From Ruegeria intermedia (GTDB taxonomy: Bacteria; Pseudomonadota; Alphaproteobacteria; Rhodobacterales; Rhodobacteraceae): a DNA stretch of 64,000 bases. This document shows positions 1 to 7,736 of this stretch, piece by piece (position 1 is the first letter of the stretch; the number at the start of each line of letters is the position of its first letter). The notes beneath the pieces were generated by a model, which did no database searches, was not told the DNA's origin, and saw nothing but the letters and a program-made list of their open reading frames with translations. The DNA lies in assembly GCF_900129345.1 (NCBI RefSeq), contig NZ_FQVK01000012.1:1-64000 (forward strand), read 5' to 3'. The position numbers were made by a program, and so were the translations under genes.

Positions 1-34
1 ATCCGTGAGAAAGCTACCGAAATCAAATATCAGG

Positions 35-95
35 GGGGTCAAATTTGGACGCCGATTACCCCAATACCGGGGTCAATTTTGCATGCCGGTTCACA
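35..95. mobile_element. terminal repeats of an IS21-family-like element (remnant)
   Basis: Two imperfect direct repeats that start GGGGTC and continue with A/T-rich sequence and a GCCG core lie at 35-58 and about 69-92, offset by 34 bp. The second runs into TTCACA at 90-95. Repeated GGGGTCAA-type blocks closing with a CA end are typical of IS21-family termini. No istA or istB gene is visible because the window starts here. The family assignment is an inference from the repeat style. Confidence 0.45.
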
Positions 96-326
96 ACCTT
101 GAGCGAGCGACGAAAGACCCAAAGAGGATTGCGAATGAATTGACTTCGCTCCTCACCCGACATGGTTATTCGGAGAAGTCCGACAACAAGCATATCCGGC
201 TAGAAGCCAACAAGGGCTTTGACGGCTTGGACGCCATCACGCTTCCGAAGACCCCGAGCGAGCGCAGGGGGCTCAAGAATCTTCGGAAGCAGATCGCGCG
301 CACTCGGCATCAACAAACTCGGCTGA
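96..326 (+). pseudogene. broken small protein gene (possibly HicA-like), 5' end cut by the IS end
   Basis: The frame reads through the IS21-type end into a coherent peptide containing SDNKHIRLEANKGF and ITLPKTPSERRGLKNL. At about 305-310 the frame breaks. Two bases later the sequence would read LGINKLG followed by TGA at 324-326, so a 2-base deletion near the C-terminus is likely. The small size and basic C-terminus recall HicA-type toxins or small phage-linked proteins, but the family is not certain. The N-terminus appears to have been removed by the insertion. Confidence 0.35.
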
Positions 327-552
327 TTGAGCGATTCGTATGCCGCTTTCGCCACCCCGTCCAGCCGCACCGCGACACTCGCTTTGGGCAGTTGGAACAC
401 GCCGGGTTGGAGAGCTCGACCGGGTTGCCTTAGGCTGACGAATACGCGGCGATGCCGAAGATGCTGCCCACGATCAGCGCGTTGCCCGAGGCGGTGACGC
501 CCGCGGGCGTGGTGACGCGGACGATGTGGCCGTTCTGATGGTAGTTCTTCAT
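327..552 (-). pseudogene. decayed phage DUF2190-type capsid-associated protein
   Basis: From ATG at 552 the minus strand encodes MKNYHQNGHIVRVTTPAGVT followed by an A/G/I-rich stretch ending AAYSSA. This is the typical N-terminus of DUF2190 phage proteins, which are about 110 residues long. A TAA at 430-432 ends it after 40 residues. Downstream, in a shifted frame, VFQLPKASVAV matches the later part of this family. The gene therefore carries a nonsense codon and a frameshift near 400. It starts 1 base after the gpW-like fragment stop (TGA-G-ATG), as in a phage head operon. Confidence 0.5.
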
Positions 553-553
553 C

Positions 554-769
554 TCAGAGCCTTTTCGAGAATTGGACGCGGGCGACTGAGATGCACTCGG
601 TCGCCCCTGCGATCTGTAGGTTGAGGTCCGCGGGCGCGGCGGCCATTTCGCCCTCGCTCGCGTAGGTCATGCGCTTGCCTTCGTCTTCGACAGTGCGGAC
701 GCCTTGGTACCGCGCGGACAGCCGGGAAGGCCCGGCGATTAGAGTGAAGCGCACACTGAACTCGGTCAA
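554..769 (-). pseudogene. gpW-like phage head-tail joining protein fragment
   Basis: The 3' part encodes RYQGVRTVEDEGKRMTYAS, then EMAAAPADLNLQIAGA and VARVQFSKRL. This fits the small (about 70 aa) gpW-like head-tail joining proteins of tailed phages: a Tyr-Ser-xxx-Glu-Met segment, an amphipathic helix, and a C-terminal SKGL-like tail. The upstream end stops at the IS3-type remnant near 770, so the N-terminus is probably lost. Portal and protease genes, usually found between gpW and DUF2190, are absent here. Homology is by pattern only. Confidence 0.45.
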
Positions 770-1153
770 TGTGATCTATGCCCGAACGGATCTGGTCATA
801 CTTCGGGGTGCACCCCGATTCATGCGTTCAGACAATTGGCCAAAATTTATCGCCCAGGCTGTCCGAGACTGGATCGCCGCAGTTGGCGCCAAAACGGCTT
901 ACATCGAACCTCGGAGCCCGTGCGAGAACGGATACCGTGAAAGTTGCAATGGCCGGTTCAGGGATGAACTGCTCAACGGTGAAGTCTTCTACAGCCTGCG
1001 CGAAGCGCAAATCCTGATCGAACAATGGAGGAAACACTACAACACAAAACGTCCCCACAGTGCGCTGGACTATCGCCCGCCAGCACCTGAAACGACCATT
1101 CCGATGGAGCAGAGGCCAATGATGCACCAACAATCAAATTGGAGCAGTCAGAT
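770..1153 (+). mobile_element. IS3-family transposase (OrfB) C-terminal remnant
   Basis: The plus frame encodes the end of an integrase-core transposase: FMRSDNWPKFIAQAVRDWI, then GAKTAYIEPRSPCENGYRES, a DELLNGEVFYSL segment, and IEQWRKHYNTKRPHSALDY. The second Asp and the Glu of DDE are present (RSDN and CENGYRES). Residues that are usually Gly and Glu after RSDN are Trp and Lys, and the N-terminal half is missing, so the element is probably dead. The open frame runs past 1153 into unrelated sequence. It separates the phage debris from znuB. Confidence 0.75.
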
Positions 1154-1203
1154 GAGGCTGCTCAGTCACAGTTGGGCAAAAAGACCTGTTGGGAATCGGA
1201 ATA

Positions 1204-2004
1204 CTAGCGGCGGCCCTGAGCTCTCGACGGAAAAAAGCTCAGGCAAGCAAATACGAGGGATGCCATGCAAACGATCGTCGGCCCCGCCGGCGTGTCCGCC
1301 ACATAGGCGGCTCGAAGTCCGGCCACGGCTGACGCCCCGCCAATGACCGCGGCGGTCAAGGCCATGGTCTCGGGCGATCGCGCAAGGTTGCGGGCCGCTG
1401 CGGCCGGAACGATCAACATCGCTGCGATCAACAGCACGCCGACGACCTTGATCGCAACCGCCACCGTCACGGCCAGAGCAACCGTCAGAAACAGTTGTTC
1501 CTTCCTGGGGTCGAACCCGCTGGCATAGGCCAGATCCTCGTTCAACGTCGCCGTCAGCAATCGCGACCAGCGCCAGCCGATCAGCGCGACGACAAGAGCG
1601 GCCCCGCCCCAGATGACGGCCAGATCCGCGCGCGACACCGCGAGGATGTCGCCGAAGAGATACGCCATGAGGTCGATTCGTACGCCGGACAGGAAGGACA
1701 CCGCTACCAAGCCGAATGCCAGTGCCGAGTGCGCCATCACGCCCAGCAACGTATCCATCGCGTAGCCGCGCCGTGACAGCATGGTGACCGTCAGGGCCAT
1801 CAACAGTGCAACGACCAAGGCGCCGGTGAAGACCGACATCTGAAATGCCAGTGAAAGCGCCACGCCCAGAATCGCGGCATGGGCGGTCGCATCCCCGAAA
1901 TAGGCCATGCGGCGCCAGACGACGAAACATCCCAAAGGGGCAGCGGCAAAGGCGACGCCGACCCCTGCGAGCGTGGCGCGTATCATGAAATCATCAAGCA
2001 TCAT
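1204..2004 (-). CDS. znuB: zinc ABC transporter permease ZnuB
   Basis: A 266-residue membrane protein of the ABC-3 (ZnuB/TroC) permease family that carries Zn2+ across the inner membrane. The N-terminus has FVVWRRMAYFGDATAHAAIL, the usual first-helix and cytoplasmic-loop signature (GDATAHAAILG). About eight hydrophobic segments follow. Length matches the family (260-280). Its start overlaps the znuC stop by 4 bases (ATGA), so the two are translationally coupled. It lies last in zur-znuC-znuB. The ATG at 2001 would be an equally good start. The IS3 remnant ends only about 50 bp beyond its 3' end. Confidence 0.92.
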   Translation of the reverse strand: MMLDDFMIRATLAGVGVAFAAAPLGCFVVWRRMAYFGDATAHAAILGVALSLAFQMSVFTGALVVALLMALTVTMLSRRGYAMDTLLGVMAHSALAFGLVAVSFLSGVRIDLMAYLFGDILAVSRADLAVIWGGAALVVALIGWRWSRLLTATLNEDLAYASGFDPRKEQLFLTVALAVTVAVAIKVVGVLLIAAMLIVPAAAARNLARSPETMALTAAVIGGASAVAGLRAAYVADTPAGPTIVCMASLVFACLSFFPSRAQGRR

Positions 2005-2741
2005 TCAGCAGCTTCCCGCGTGGTGTCGCATTGGTCATGGGCGTGGTCATGGTCGTGGCGGTACAAGGCCAATGCGCCGCCGGTGCCGGTGCCGAACAGC
2101 GCCCGGTATTCCGGCGCCGAGGCCACCACCGCCGGAGAGCCCGCGCAGCACACGTGCCCATTGAGACAGATGACCCGGTCCGAGGCGCTCATGACCACGT
2201 GCAACTCGTGGCTGACCATCAAGATGGCGCAGCCGGTTTCCTGGCGAACCTCCTCGATCTGGCGATAGAAGGCGGCCGAGCCGGGTTGGTCCAGCCCCTG
2301 CGTCGCTTCGTCAAGCAAAAGCAGATCGGGCCGGTCGATCAGCGCGCGCGCCAGCAGAACCCTTTGAAACTGCCCGCCGGACAGCTGCGACATCTGACGC
2401 TTCATCAGGTCGGGGGCGCCGGCGCGTTTCAGGGCGGCAACACAGTCTTTGCGTGTCACCGGATGGGTCAGGCGCATGAACCGTTCGACCGAGATCGGCA
2501 GTGTCGGGTCGATATGCAGCTTTTGCGGCACATAGCCAAGCTTGAGGCCGGGCTTGCGGATGACCCGGCCGGAACTTGGCTTCTCGGCGCCGATAATGGC
2601 CCGCAACAGGCTGGTCTTGCCCGACCCGTTGGGGCCGACGATGGTGACGATCTCGCCCGGCTCGATCACCATGTCCACGTCGCGCAGAACGGTGTTGGCG
2701 CCATAGCGCAGGCTGAGGTTTTCAACGGTCACGAGGGGCAT
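2001..2741 (-). CDS. znuC: zinc ABC transporter ATP-binding protein ZnuC
   Basis: A 246-residue ABC ATPase energising ZnuB. Walker A GPNGSGKT is at residues 36-43, the signature LSGGQ at 120-124 and Walker B LLLLDE at 140-145, followed by the switch His (MVSHELH). The C-terminus is His/Asp-rich (RHDHDHAHD), a possible metal-binding tail. The frame is open 135 codons upstream, but ATG 2741 is chosen because the protein then begins MPLVTVENLSLRYG and overlaps the zur stop by one base (TAATG). It is co-transcribed with zur and znuB. Confidence 0.93.
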   Translation of the reverse strand: MPLVTVENLSLRYGANTVLRDVDMVIEPGEIVTIVGPNGSGKTSLLRAIIGAEKPSSGRVIRKPGLKLGYVPQKLHIDPTLPISVERFMRLTHPVTRKDCVAALKRAGAPDLMKRQMSQLSGGQFQRVLLARALIDRPDLLLLDEATQGLDQPGSAAFYRQIEEVRQETGCAILMVSHELHVVMSASDRVICLNGHVCCAGSPAVVASAPEYRALFGTGTGGALALYRHDHDHAHDQCDTTREAAE

Positions 2742-3256
2742 TATTGGGCCTTTTCGGTGCAATCCGGGCACAAGCCTTCGGCTTCCACCACGGCGCGTTC
2801 GATTTCGAACCCCGCCGCGCGGGCGGCGGCGCCCAGGCCACCCTTGGCCGTTGCTGCCATTGCCTCGGCGACCGCATCGCATTTCCGACAGATCATGAAG
2901 GCCGGCGAATGGGCGGCCCCAGGATGCGAACAGGCGACAAACGCGTTGAGGCGCTCGATCTTGTGGGCAAACTCGTTTTTGACAAGGAATTCCAGCGCCC
3001 GATAGGCCACCGGCGGCTGAGAACCGAATCCCGCTTCGCGCAGGCGGTCCAGAATGGCATAGGCGCCCATCGCGCGATGTTCCTGCAACAACATCTCGAG
3101 CACCTTGCGCCGGACCGGGGTCATGCGCAGCCCACGTTCCTTGCATTGTGCTTCGGCCGCGGCCAAGGCCGTTTCCACGCAGCTGTCATGGTCATGCGCC
3201 CGAAATCCGACCGGGGACGTGTGGTCGGACGGCGGGGATTGCGGATCACTTGTCAT
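2741..3256 (-). CDS. zur: zinc uptake regulator Zur (Fur family)
   Basis: A 171-residue Fur-family repressor. The winged-helix part contains GLRMTPVRRKVLEMLL (residues 42-57) and AYRALEFLVKN. The two structural-zinc Cys pairs are C123-x2-C126 and C163-x2-C166. An N-terminal HDHDSC segment (21-26) may add a metal ligand. As first gene of zur-znuC-znuB and divergent from znuA, it should repress both units when zinc is plentiful. The palindrome at 3254-3272 overlaps its start codon, which suggests autoregulation. No clear Shine-Dalgarno precedes the ATG. Confidence 0.9.
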   Translation of the reverse strand: MTSDPQSPPSDHTSPVGFRAHDHDSCVETALAAAEAQCKERGLRMTPVRRKVLEMLLQEHRAMGAYAILDRLREAGFGSQPPVAYRALEFLVKNEFAHKIERLNAFVACSHPGAAHSPAFMICRKCDAVAEAMAATAKGGLGAAARAAGFEIERAVVEAEGLCPDCTEKAQ

Positions 3257-3272
3257 GTTATTTTATATCATG
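3254..3272. promoter_or_regulatory. Zur-box-like palindrome in the zur/znuA divergent region
   Basis: CATGTTATTTTATATCATG is an imperfect palindrome (CATG-n-TAT-nnn-ATA-n-CATG) in an A/T-rich gap within very GC-rich DNA. A related half-site, AATGTTATAAAATCAC, follows at 3285-3300 next to the znuA start. TGTTATA-type repeats are the usual style of alphaproteobacterial Zur boxes. The site covers the zur start codon and sits 41 bp before znuA. Function is inferred. Confidence 0.55.
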
Positions 3273-3312
3273 TATGTCGCTCGCAATGTTATAAAATCAC
3301 ACAGAGGGTCCG

Positions 3313-4371
3313 ATGTCCAGAACGCTTGTCTTGAAAACGATCGCTGCGGTCTTGCTGGGGGGCGCGGCCATGGCAGATGCACCGCGCGTGGCCGTCGATA
3401 TTGCGCCGGTCCATTCGCTGGTGGCGCGGGTCATGGCCGGGGTGGGCAGCCCTGACCTGATCGTGCCGCCCGGCGCTTCGCCTCATGAGTACAATCTGCG
3501 TCCGTCCGAAGCCGCCGCGCTGCAAGAGGCCGATCTGGTGTTCTGGATGGGTGAAGATCTGACCCCCTGGCTGGAAGGTGCGATCGATTCGCTGGCGGGC
3601 GGGGCGACCGTGACCACCCTGCTGGACTCCGATGGCACGCAGCTTTTGGACATCCGCGAAGGGGCTTTGTTCGAAGCACACGACCATGACGATCATGCCG
3701 ATCAAGATGATCATGCCGATCATGAAGGGCACGACCATGCGGATCATGATGATCATGCCGACCATGAAGGGCACGACCATGCGGATCACGACGACCATGG
3801 CCACGAAGACGAGCACGACGATCACCACGCAGACCGACATGGTCATTCACATGGCGCGCATGATCCGCACGCCTGGCTGTCTCCGCAAAACGCGCAAAAC
3901 TGGCTGACCTTGATCGCAGCACAGCTTTCGGCGGCCGACCCCGAGAATGCAGGCGCCTACTACGCCAACGCCACGGCTGCGCAAGAGGACCTGTCGGCTC
4001 TGACCGATGAACTCACCACCATGCTTGCGCCGGTCCGGGGCGGGCGGTTCATCGTGTTCCACGATGCCTATCAGTATTTCGAGCACGCGTTCGATTTCCC
4101 GGCCTCCGGTGCGATCTCGGTCAGCGACGCGACCGACCCGTCGCCGGCGCGACTTGCGGAAATCCGGGCGCGCATCCGGGATGAAGGTGTCGATTGCGTG
4201 TTGACCGAGCCGCAATTCAACCCGGGCCTCGTCGCAACCGTTTTGGAAGGATCCACGGCCGAGACGGCCGTCTTGGACCCGCTGGGGGCGACTCTCGAGC
4301 CGGGCGCGGATCTGTACCCGCAGACCATCCGCAACATTGCCCGGACTCTGGCCGATTGTCTGTCGCGGTAG
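3313..4371 (+). CDS. znuA: periplasmic zinc-binding protein ZnuA
   Basis: A 352-residue cluster A-I substrate-binding protein that captures Zn2+ for ZnuBC. A signal peptide ends around MADA (residues 20-23). The first metal-ligand His is in DIAPVHSLVARV (H34), a later one in FIVFHDAYQYF, and an acidic ligand is expected in the C-lobe. Residues about 120-178 form a very long His/Asp loop with a tandem duplication. Such loops in ZnuA serve as zinc chaperone or sensor. It is transcribed divergently from zur-znuCB, so it should share zinc control. Confidence 0.93.
   Translation: MSRTLVLKTIAAVLLGGAAMADAPRVAVDIAPVHSLVARVMAGVGSPDLIVPPGASPHEYNLRPSEAAALQEADLVFWMGEDLTPWLEGAIDSLAGGATVTTLLDSDGTQLLDIREGALFEAHDHDDHADQDDHADHEGHDHADHDDHADHEGHDHADHDDHGHEDEHDDHHADRHGHSHGAHDPHAWLSPQNAQNWLTLIAAQLSAADPENAGAYYANATAAQEDLSALTDELTTMLAPVRGGRFIVFHDAYQYFEHAFDFPASGAISVSDATDPSPARLAEIRARIRDEGVDCVLTEPQFNPGLVATVLEGSTAETAVLDPLGATLEPGADLYPQTIRNIARTLADCLSR
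3691..3792 (+). repeat. tandem repeat coding the ZnuA His-rich loop
   Basis: Two 42-bp units (3709-3750 and 3751-3792) differ at only a few third-position or near-silent bases and encode DHADHEGHDHADHD-type peptide. An 18-bp partial unit precedes them at 3691-3708. The reading frame is kept, so the repeat lengthens the metal-binding loop without disrupting ZnuA. Confidence 0.8.
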
Positions 4372-4447
4372 GCTGTATCGCAACTGCGCACCCGGCGCTT
4401 GTCCGGTTGCCGCCGCCATTTGTGGCGGGCCACCCCGAAGAAAAGGC

Positions 4448-4463
4448 TTGCAACCGGTTGCAA
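4448..4463. promoter_or_regulatory. LacI-family operator (perfect palindrome) before iolG
   Basis: TTGCAACCGGTTGCAA is a perfect 16-bp palindrome with a central CG, the form bound by LacI-family repressors. It lies 45 bp before the iolG start. Identical or similar copies occur at 5501, 8672, 17826 and 21207, and a lacI-type gene closes the cluster at 20147-21196. Confidence 0.75.
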
Positions 4464-4507
4464 AAAATAACATGGTCCCCTCAGATTTCTAATCTGGGGG
4501 GATCGAA

Positions 4508-5521
4508 ATGCTCAGGGTCGGATTGCTTGGGGCGGGTCGTATCGGGCAGGTTCATGCGCGGACGATCTCGCAGCACCCCAACAGTGTCCTGTCCGCGGTT
4601 TCGGATGCAATCGAGGACAGCGCCCGAACGCTGGCCGCGGCGCATCGGGCCGAGATGCGCCGTTCGGAGGACATCATCGCGGATCCCCAGATCGACGCGG
4701 TCCTGATCGCGACGCCGACCGATACCCATTCGGACCTGATCGAGACCGCAACCGCTGCGGGCAAGGCGGTGCTGTGCGAGAAGCCGGTGGACCTTGACCT
4801 GGCCCGCGCCATGGCCTGTCAGCGCGTTGCCGCCCAGAACGGGCAACCCGTCATGATCGGGTTCAACCGCCGGTTCGACCCGAATTTCGCGACCCTCAAG
4901 GCCTCGTTGCAGGACGGCGAGATCGGTGCGCCCGAACTGCTGGCCGTGACCTCGTTCGATCCGGCGCCGCCGCCGGTCAGCTACATCAAAGTGTCCGGCG
5001 GGCTGTTCCGGGACATGATGATCCACGATTTCGACCTGTCCAACTACATGATGGGCGCGCTGCCCGAAACCGTCTCGGCGGTCGGAACCTCGGTCGTCGA
5101 CCCTGAAATCGCCGCCGCCGGTGATGTCGATACCGCCGTCGTCACCATGACCTATGCGGATGGCCGGATCGCGGTCATCAAGAATTCGCGCCGCGCGGTC
5201 TATGGCTATGACCAGCGCGTCGAGATCCTGGGCTCGGGCGGGTTGCTGCAGGCGCAGAACGTTCTGGAACACACGGTCGTCAAATCCACCGCCGATGGCG
5301 TCCTCAGCGCCAAACCGACCTATTTCTTCCTCGAACGCTACATGGCGGCCTATCGCGCCGAATGGGATGCGTTCGTGACGGCGGTCACCACCGGAACCCA
5401 GGTGCCGGTCACCCTGGAAGACGGGGTCGCCGCGCTGGCGATGGCCGAGGCCGCGACCCGCTCGGCGCGGACCGGCGCGCCGGTCCGATTGGAGGAAATT
5501 TTGAAACCGGTTGCAAAATGA
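4508..5521 (+). CDS. iolG: inositol 2-dehydrogenase IolG (Gfo/Idh/MocA family)
   Basis: A 337-residue NAD-dependent dehydrogenase, probably oxidising myo-inositol to 2-keto-myo-inositol (scyllo-inosose), the first catabolic step. The Rossmann motif GAGRIG is at residues 8-13. The EKP motif holds catalytic Lys92, and GGLFRDMMIHDFDL (164-177) supplies Asp169 and His173 of the usual Lys-Asp-His triad. It stands first in the iol region behind a palindromic operator. Its last codons (LKPVAK) themselves contain a second operator copy at 5501. Two further Gfo/Idh/MocA genes lie downstream; this one is closest to IolG. Confidence 0.85.
   Translation: MLRVGLLGAGRIGQVHARTISQHPNSVLSAVSDAIEDSARTLAAAHRAEMRRSEDIIADPQIDAVLIATPTDTHSDLIETATAAGKAVLCEKPVDLDLARAMACQRVAAQNGQPVMIGFNRRFDPNFATLKASLQDGEIGAPELLAVTSFDPAPPPVSYIKVSGGLFRDMMIHDFDLSNYMMGALPETVSAVGTSVVDPEIAAAGDVDTAVVTMTYADGRIAVIKNSRRAVYGYDQRVEILGSGGLLQAQNVLEHTVVKSTADGVLSAKPTYFFLERYMAAYRAEWDAFVTAVTTGTQVPVTLEDGVAALAMAEAATRSARTGAPVRLEEILKPVAK
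5501..5516. promoter_or_regulatory. LacI-type operator inside the 3' end of iolG
   Basis: TTGAAACCGGTTGCAA differs from the perfect palindrome at 4448 by one base. It lies within the last codons of iolG and 130 bp before the ABC importer operon, so it probably governs the transporter genes. Confidence 0.6.
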
Positions 5522-5645
5522 CGCCGAATGCGGAAACTGAAATGGTCCCGTCACACTGCGGGACGGCAGAGATTCGGCCTCGGCCGAATGAAAGGGTCCT
5601 GGGACCCGGACAAGGAAATGATCTGTCCTAGTGGGAGGAAACGTA

Positions 5646-6566
5646 ATGAACAAATTTTTCAAAGGGGCGCTGGCCGCCGGCGCGCTGGCGCTGGCCACTC
5701 CGGCCTTTGCGCAGGATATCGTGGTCGTGTCGCACGGCCAGGCCAATGACGCGTTCTGGAACGTGGTCAAGAACGGCGTCGAGCAAGCCGGCAAGGACAT
5801 GGGCGTGAACGTCGAATACCGCGCGCCCGAAACCTTCGACATGGTTGCCATGTCGCAGCTGATCGACGCCGCCGTGAACCAGGAGCCCGACGGGCTGATC
5901 GTCTCGATCCCGGACGCCGACGCGCTTGGCCCCTCGATCGAACGCGCGGTTGCTGCGGGCATCCCGGTGATCTCGATGAACTCGGGCTCGGACGTGTCCA
6001 AGAAGCTGGGCGCGGCGCTGCATGTCGGCCAGGATGAGTTCGACGCCGGCAAGGCCGCCGGCGAGAAGCTGGCCGAAATGGGCGGCAAGAACGCGATCTG
6101 CGTGAACCACGAGGTCGGCAACGTCGCGCTGGACCTGCGCTGCGCCGGTTTCACCGAGGGCTTTGGCGGCAACGTGACCGTTCTGCCTACGTCGAACGAC
6201 CCGTCCGAGATCGAGTCGAAAGTGTCGGCGGCTCTGGCTGCGGATGAAAGCATCGATACCGTGATGGCGCTGGGCGCAAGCTCGGCCGGCGAGCCCGCCG
6301 TGGCCGCCGTCAAAGGGTCGGGGCGCGACGTGAACGTGGCCTCGTTCGACCTGTCGGCCAACTTCCTGCAGTCGATCGTCGATGGTGACGCGGCCTTTGC
6401 CGTGGACCAGCAGCAGTATCTGCAGGGCTATCTGCCGGTCGTGTTCATGGCGCTGAACGCCAAGTACGGCCTGATGCCGGGCGGCAACGTGCCCTCGGGT
6501 CCGAACCTGATCACCGCCGACAAGGCCGGTCAGGTGGTCGAGCTGTCCGCTCAGGGCATCCGCTGA
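5646..6566 (+). CDS. inositol/sugar ABC transporter substrate-binding protein (IbpA-like)
   Basis: A 306-residue periplasmic binding protein of the ribose/inositol (RbsB, Peripla_BP_4) type. The signal peptide MNKFFKGALAAGALALATPA ends near AFAQD (residue 22). The mature part starts DIVVVSHGQANDAFWNVVKN, the usual first strand and helix. ATG 5646 is preferred over an in-frame codon 15 bases upstream because GGGAGG at 5632-5637 sits at the right distance. It heads a binding protein-permease-ATPase operon between iolG and iolD, which supports myo-inositol as ligand. The Caulobacter equivalents are ibpA-iatA-iatP. Confidence 0.85.
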   Translation: MNKFFKGALAAGALALATPAFAQDIVVVSHGQANDAFWNVVKNGVEQAGKDMGVNVEYRAPETFDMVAMSQLIDAAVNQEPDGLIVSIPDADALGPSIERAVAAGIPVISMNSGSDVSKKLGAALHVGQDEFDAGKAAGEKLAEMGGKNAICVNHEVGNVALDLRCAGFTEGFGGNVTVLPTSNDPSEIESKVSAALAADESIDTVMALGASSAGEPAVAAVKGSGRDVNVASFDLSANFLQSIVDGDAAFAVDQQQYLQGYLPVVFMALNAKYGLMPGGNVPSGPNLITADKAGQVVELSAQGIR

Positions 6567-6585
6567 TACCGGCGGGCTGAAAATC

Positions 6586-6609
6586 GGGGCGGCGTCTGGG
6601 CGCCGCCCC
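6586..6609 (+). other. intercistronic hairpin after the binding-protein gene
   Basis: GGGGCGGCG (6586-6594) pairs perfectly with CGCCGCCCC (6601-6609) around a 6-base loop, with no T-run after it. It lies in the 62-base gap between the binding protein and permease genes. In ABC operons such hairpins often stabilise upstream mRNA so the binding protein is made in excess. Confidence 0.55.
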
Positions 6610-6628
6610 TGCCAAACGGGAGGAAACC

Positions 6629-7735
6629 ATGACCGAGTCTGCACAAGTGGCGGTGGACGAACGGATCAAGAAGGAACCGTTCCTGACCAAACTGATGAAG
6701 CGGCCCGAACTGGGGGCCATCGCAGGGGCGATCCTTGTCTTCATCTTCTTCGCCATCACGGCCGATGAAACGATGTTCACGCTTGCCGGCATCATGAACT
6801 TCATGACCCCGGCCGCCCAACTGGGTATTCTGGCGATCGGCGCGGCGCTGCTGATGATCGGGGGCGAGTTTGACCTGTCGATCGGGTCCATGGTGGCCTT
6901 TGCCGGCCTGTTCTTCGGGGTCTGCGTGGTGACCTGGCAATTGCCGCTGGCGGCCGCGATCCCGATGACCTTTGTCTTTGCGGCCTTTGTCGGAGCAGTC
7001 AACGGCACCATCGTCATCCGCTCGGGCCTGCCGTCCTTCATCGTGACGCTGGCCTTTCTGTTCATTCTGCGCGGCCTGTCCCTGGTGGGGCTGAAGGCGG
7101 CCACCGGCGGGTCGACCCAGCTGCGCGGCGTGCGCGACCAGGTCGAAAATGACTGGCTCGCGCCGTTCTTTTCCGGCGAGGCCTTCGGCGGCCTGTTCAG
7201 CTGGCTGGCCGAAAAGGGCTTGATCGACACGTTCAAAAGCGGCGCGCCCAAAGTGCCGGGTGTCCCGGTTGAAATCCTGTGGTTCGTGGCCTTCGCCATC
7301 GCCGCCACCTATGTTCTGCTGCGCACCCCGGCCGGCAACTGGATCTTCGCCTCGGGCGGCGACCGGGTCGCGGCGTCGAACTCGGGCGTTCCGGTGAACC
7401 GGGTCAAGGTATCGCTGTTCATGCTGACCGCCTGCTGTGCCGCGCTGGTGGCGATCATCACCGTGATCGACGCAGGCTCGACCGACGCGCGGCGCGGCTT
7501 CCAGAAGGAATTCGAGGCGATCATCGCCGCGGTGATCGGCGGCTGTCTGCTGACCGGCGGGTATGGATCGGCCATCGGAGCATTCTTCGGGGCGATCATC
7601 TTCGGCATGGTGGTCATCGGCCTGACCTATACCGATTTCGATCAGGACTGGTTCCAGGTGTTCCTGGGGGCGATGCTGCTGATCGCCGTTCTGTTCAACA
7701 ACGCGATCCGCAAACGCGTAACCGGGGAGCGCTGA
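6629..7735 (+). CDS. inositol/sugar ABC transporter permease (IatP/RbsC-like)
   Basis: A 368-residue inner-membrane permease of the BPD_transp_2 (RbsC) type. After a short cytoplasmic N-terminus it shows about ten hydrophobic segments. [16 protein letters not shown] is the family's conserved second-helix motif and [19 protein letters not shown] the late signature. A hydrophilic insertion of about 60 residues (around 160-220) is longer than in E. coli RbsC. The start is supported by GGGAGGAAACC before ATG. The next gene starts one base after its stop, so it forms one importer with its neighbours. Confidence 0.87.
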   Translation: MTESAQVAVDERIKKEPFLTKLMKRPELGAIAGAILVFIFFAITADETMFTLAGIMNFMTPAAQLGILAIGAALLMIGGEFDLSIGSMVAFAGLFFGVCVVTWQLPLAAAIPMTFVFAAFVGAVNGTIVIRSGLPSFIVTLAFLFILRGLSLVGLKAATGGSTQLRGVRDQVENDWLAPFFSGEAFGGLFSWLAEKGLIDTFKSGAPKVPGVPVEILWFVAFAIAATYVLLRTPAGNWIFASGGDRVAASNSGVPVNRVKVSLFMLTACCAALVAIITVIDAGSTDARRGFQKEFEAIIAAVIGGCLLTGGYGSAIGAFFGAIIFGMVVIGLTYTDFDQDWFQVFLGAMLLIAVLFNNAIRKRVTGER

Positions 7736-7736
7736 C

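Noticed and set aside
1-1153. Intact insertion sequence or functional transposase
   Set aside because: The transposase lacks its N-terminal half and has unusual residues after RSDN; the IS21-type end lacks genes in the window.
4413-4428. Hairpin CCGCCA/TGGCGG after znuA as terminator
   Set aside because: Six-pair stem with no T-run; too weak to call.
4481-6361. Long minus-strand open frame antisense to iolG and the binding protein
   Set aside because: High-GC shadow: Arg/Ser/Pro/Gly-rich, without conserved motif, while the plus-strand genes have strong family motifs.
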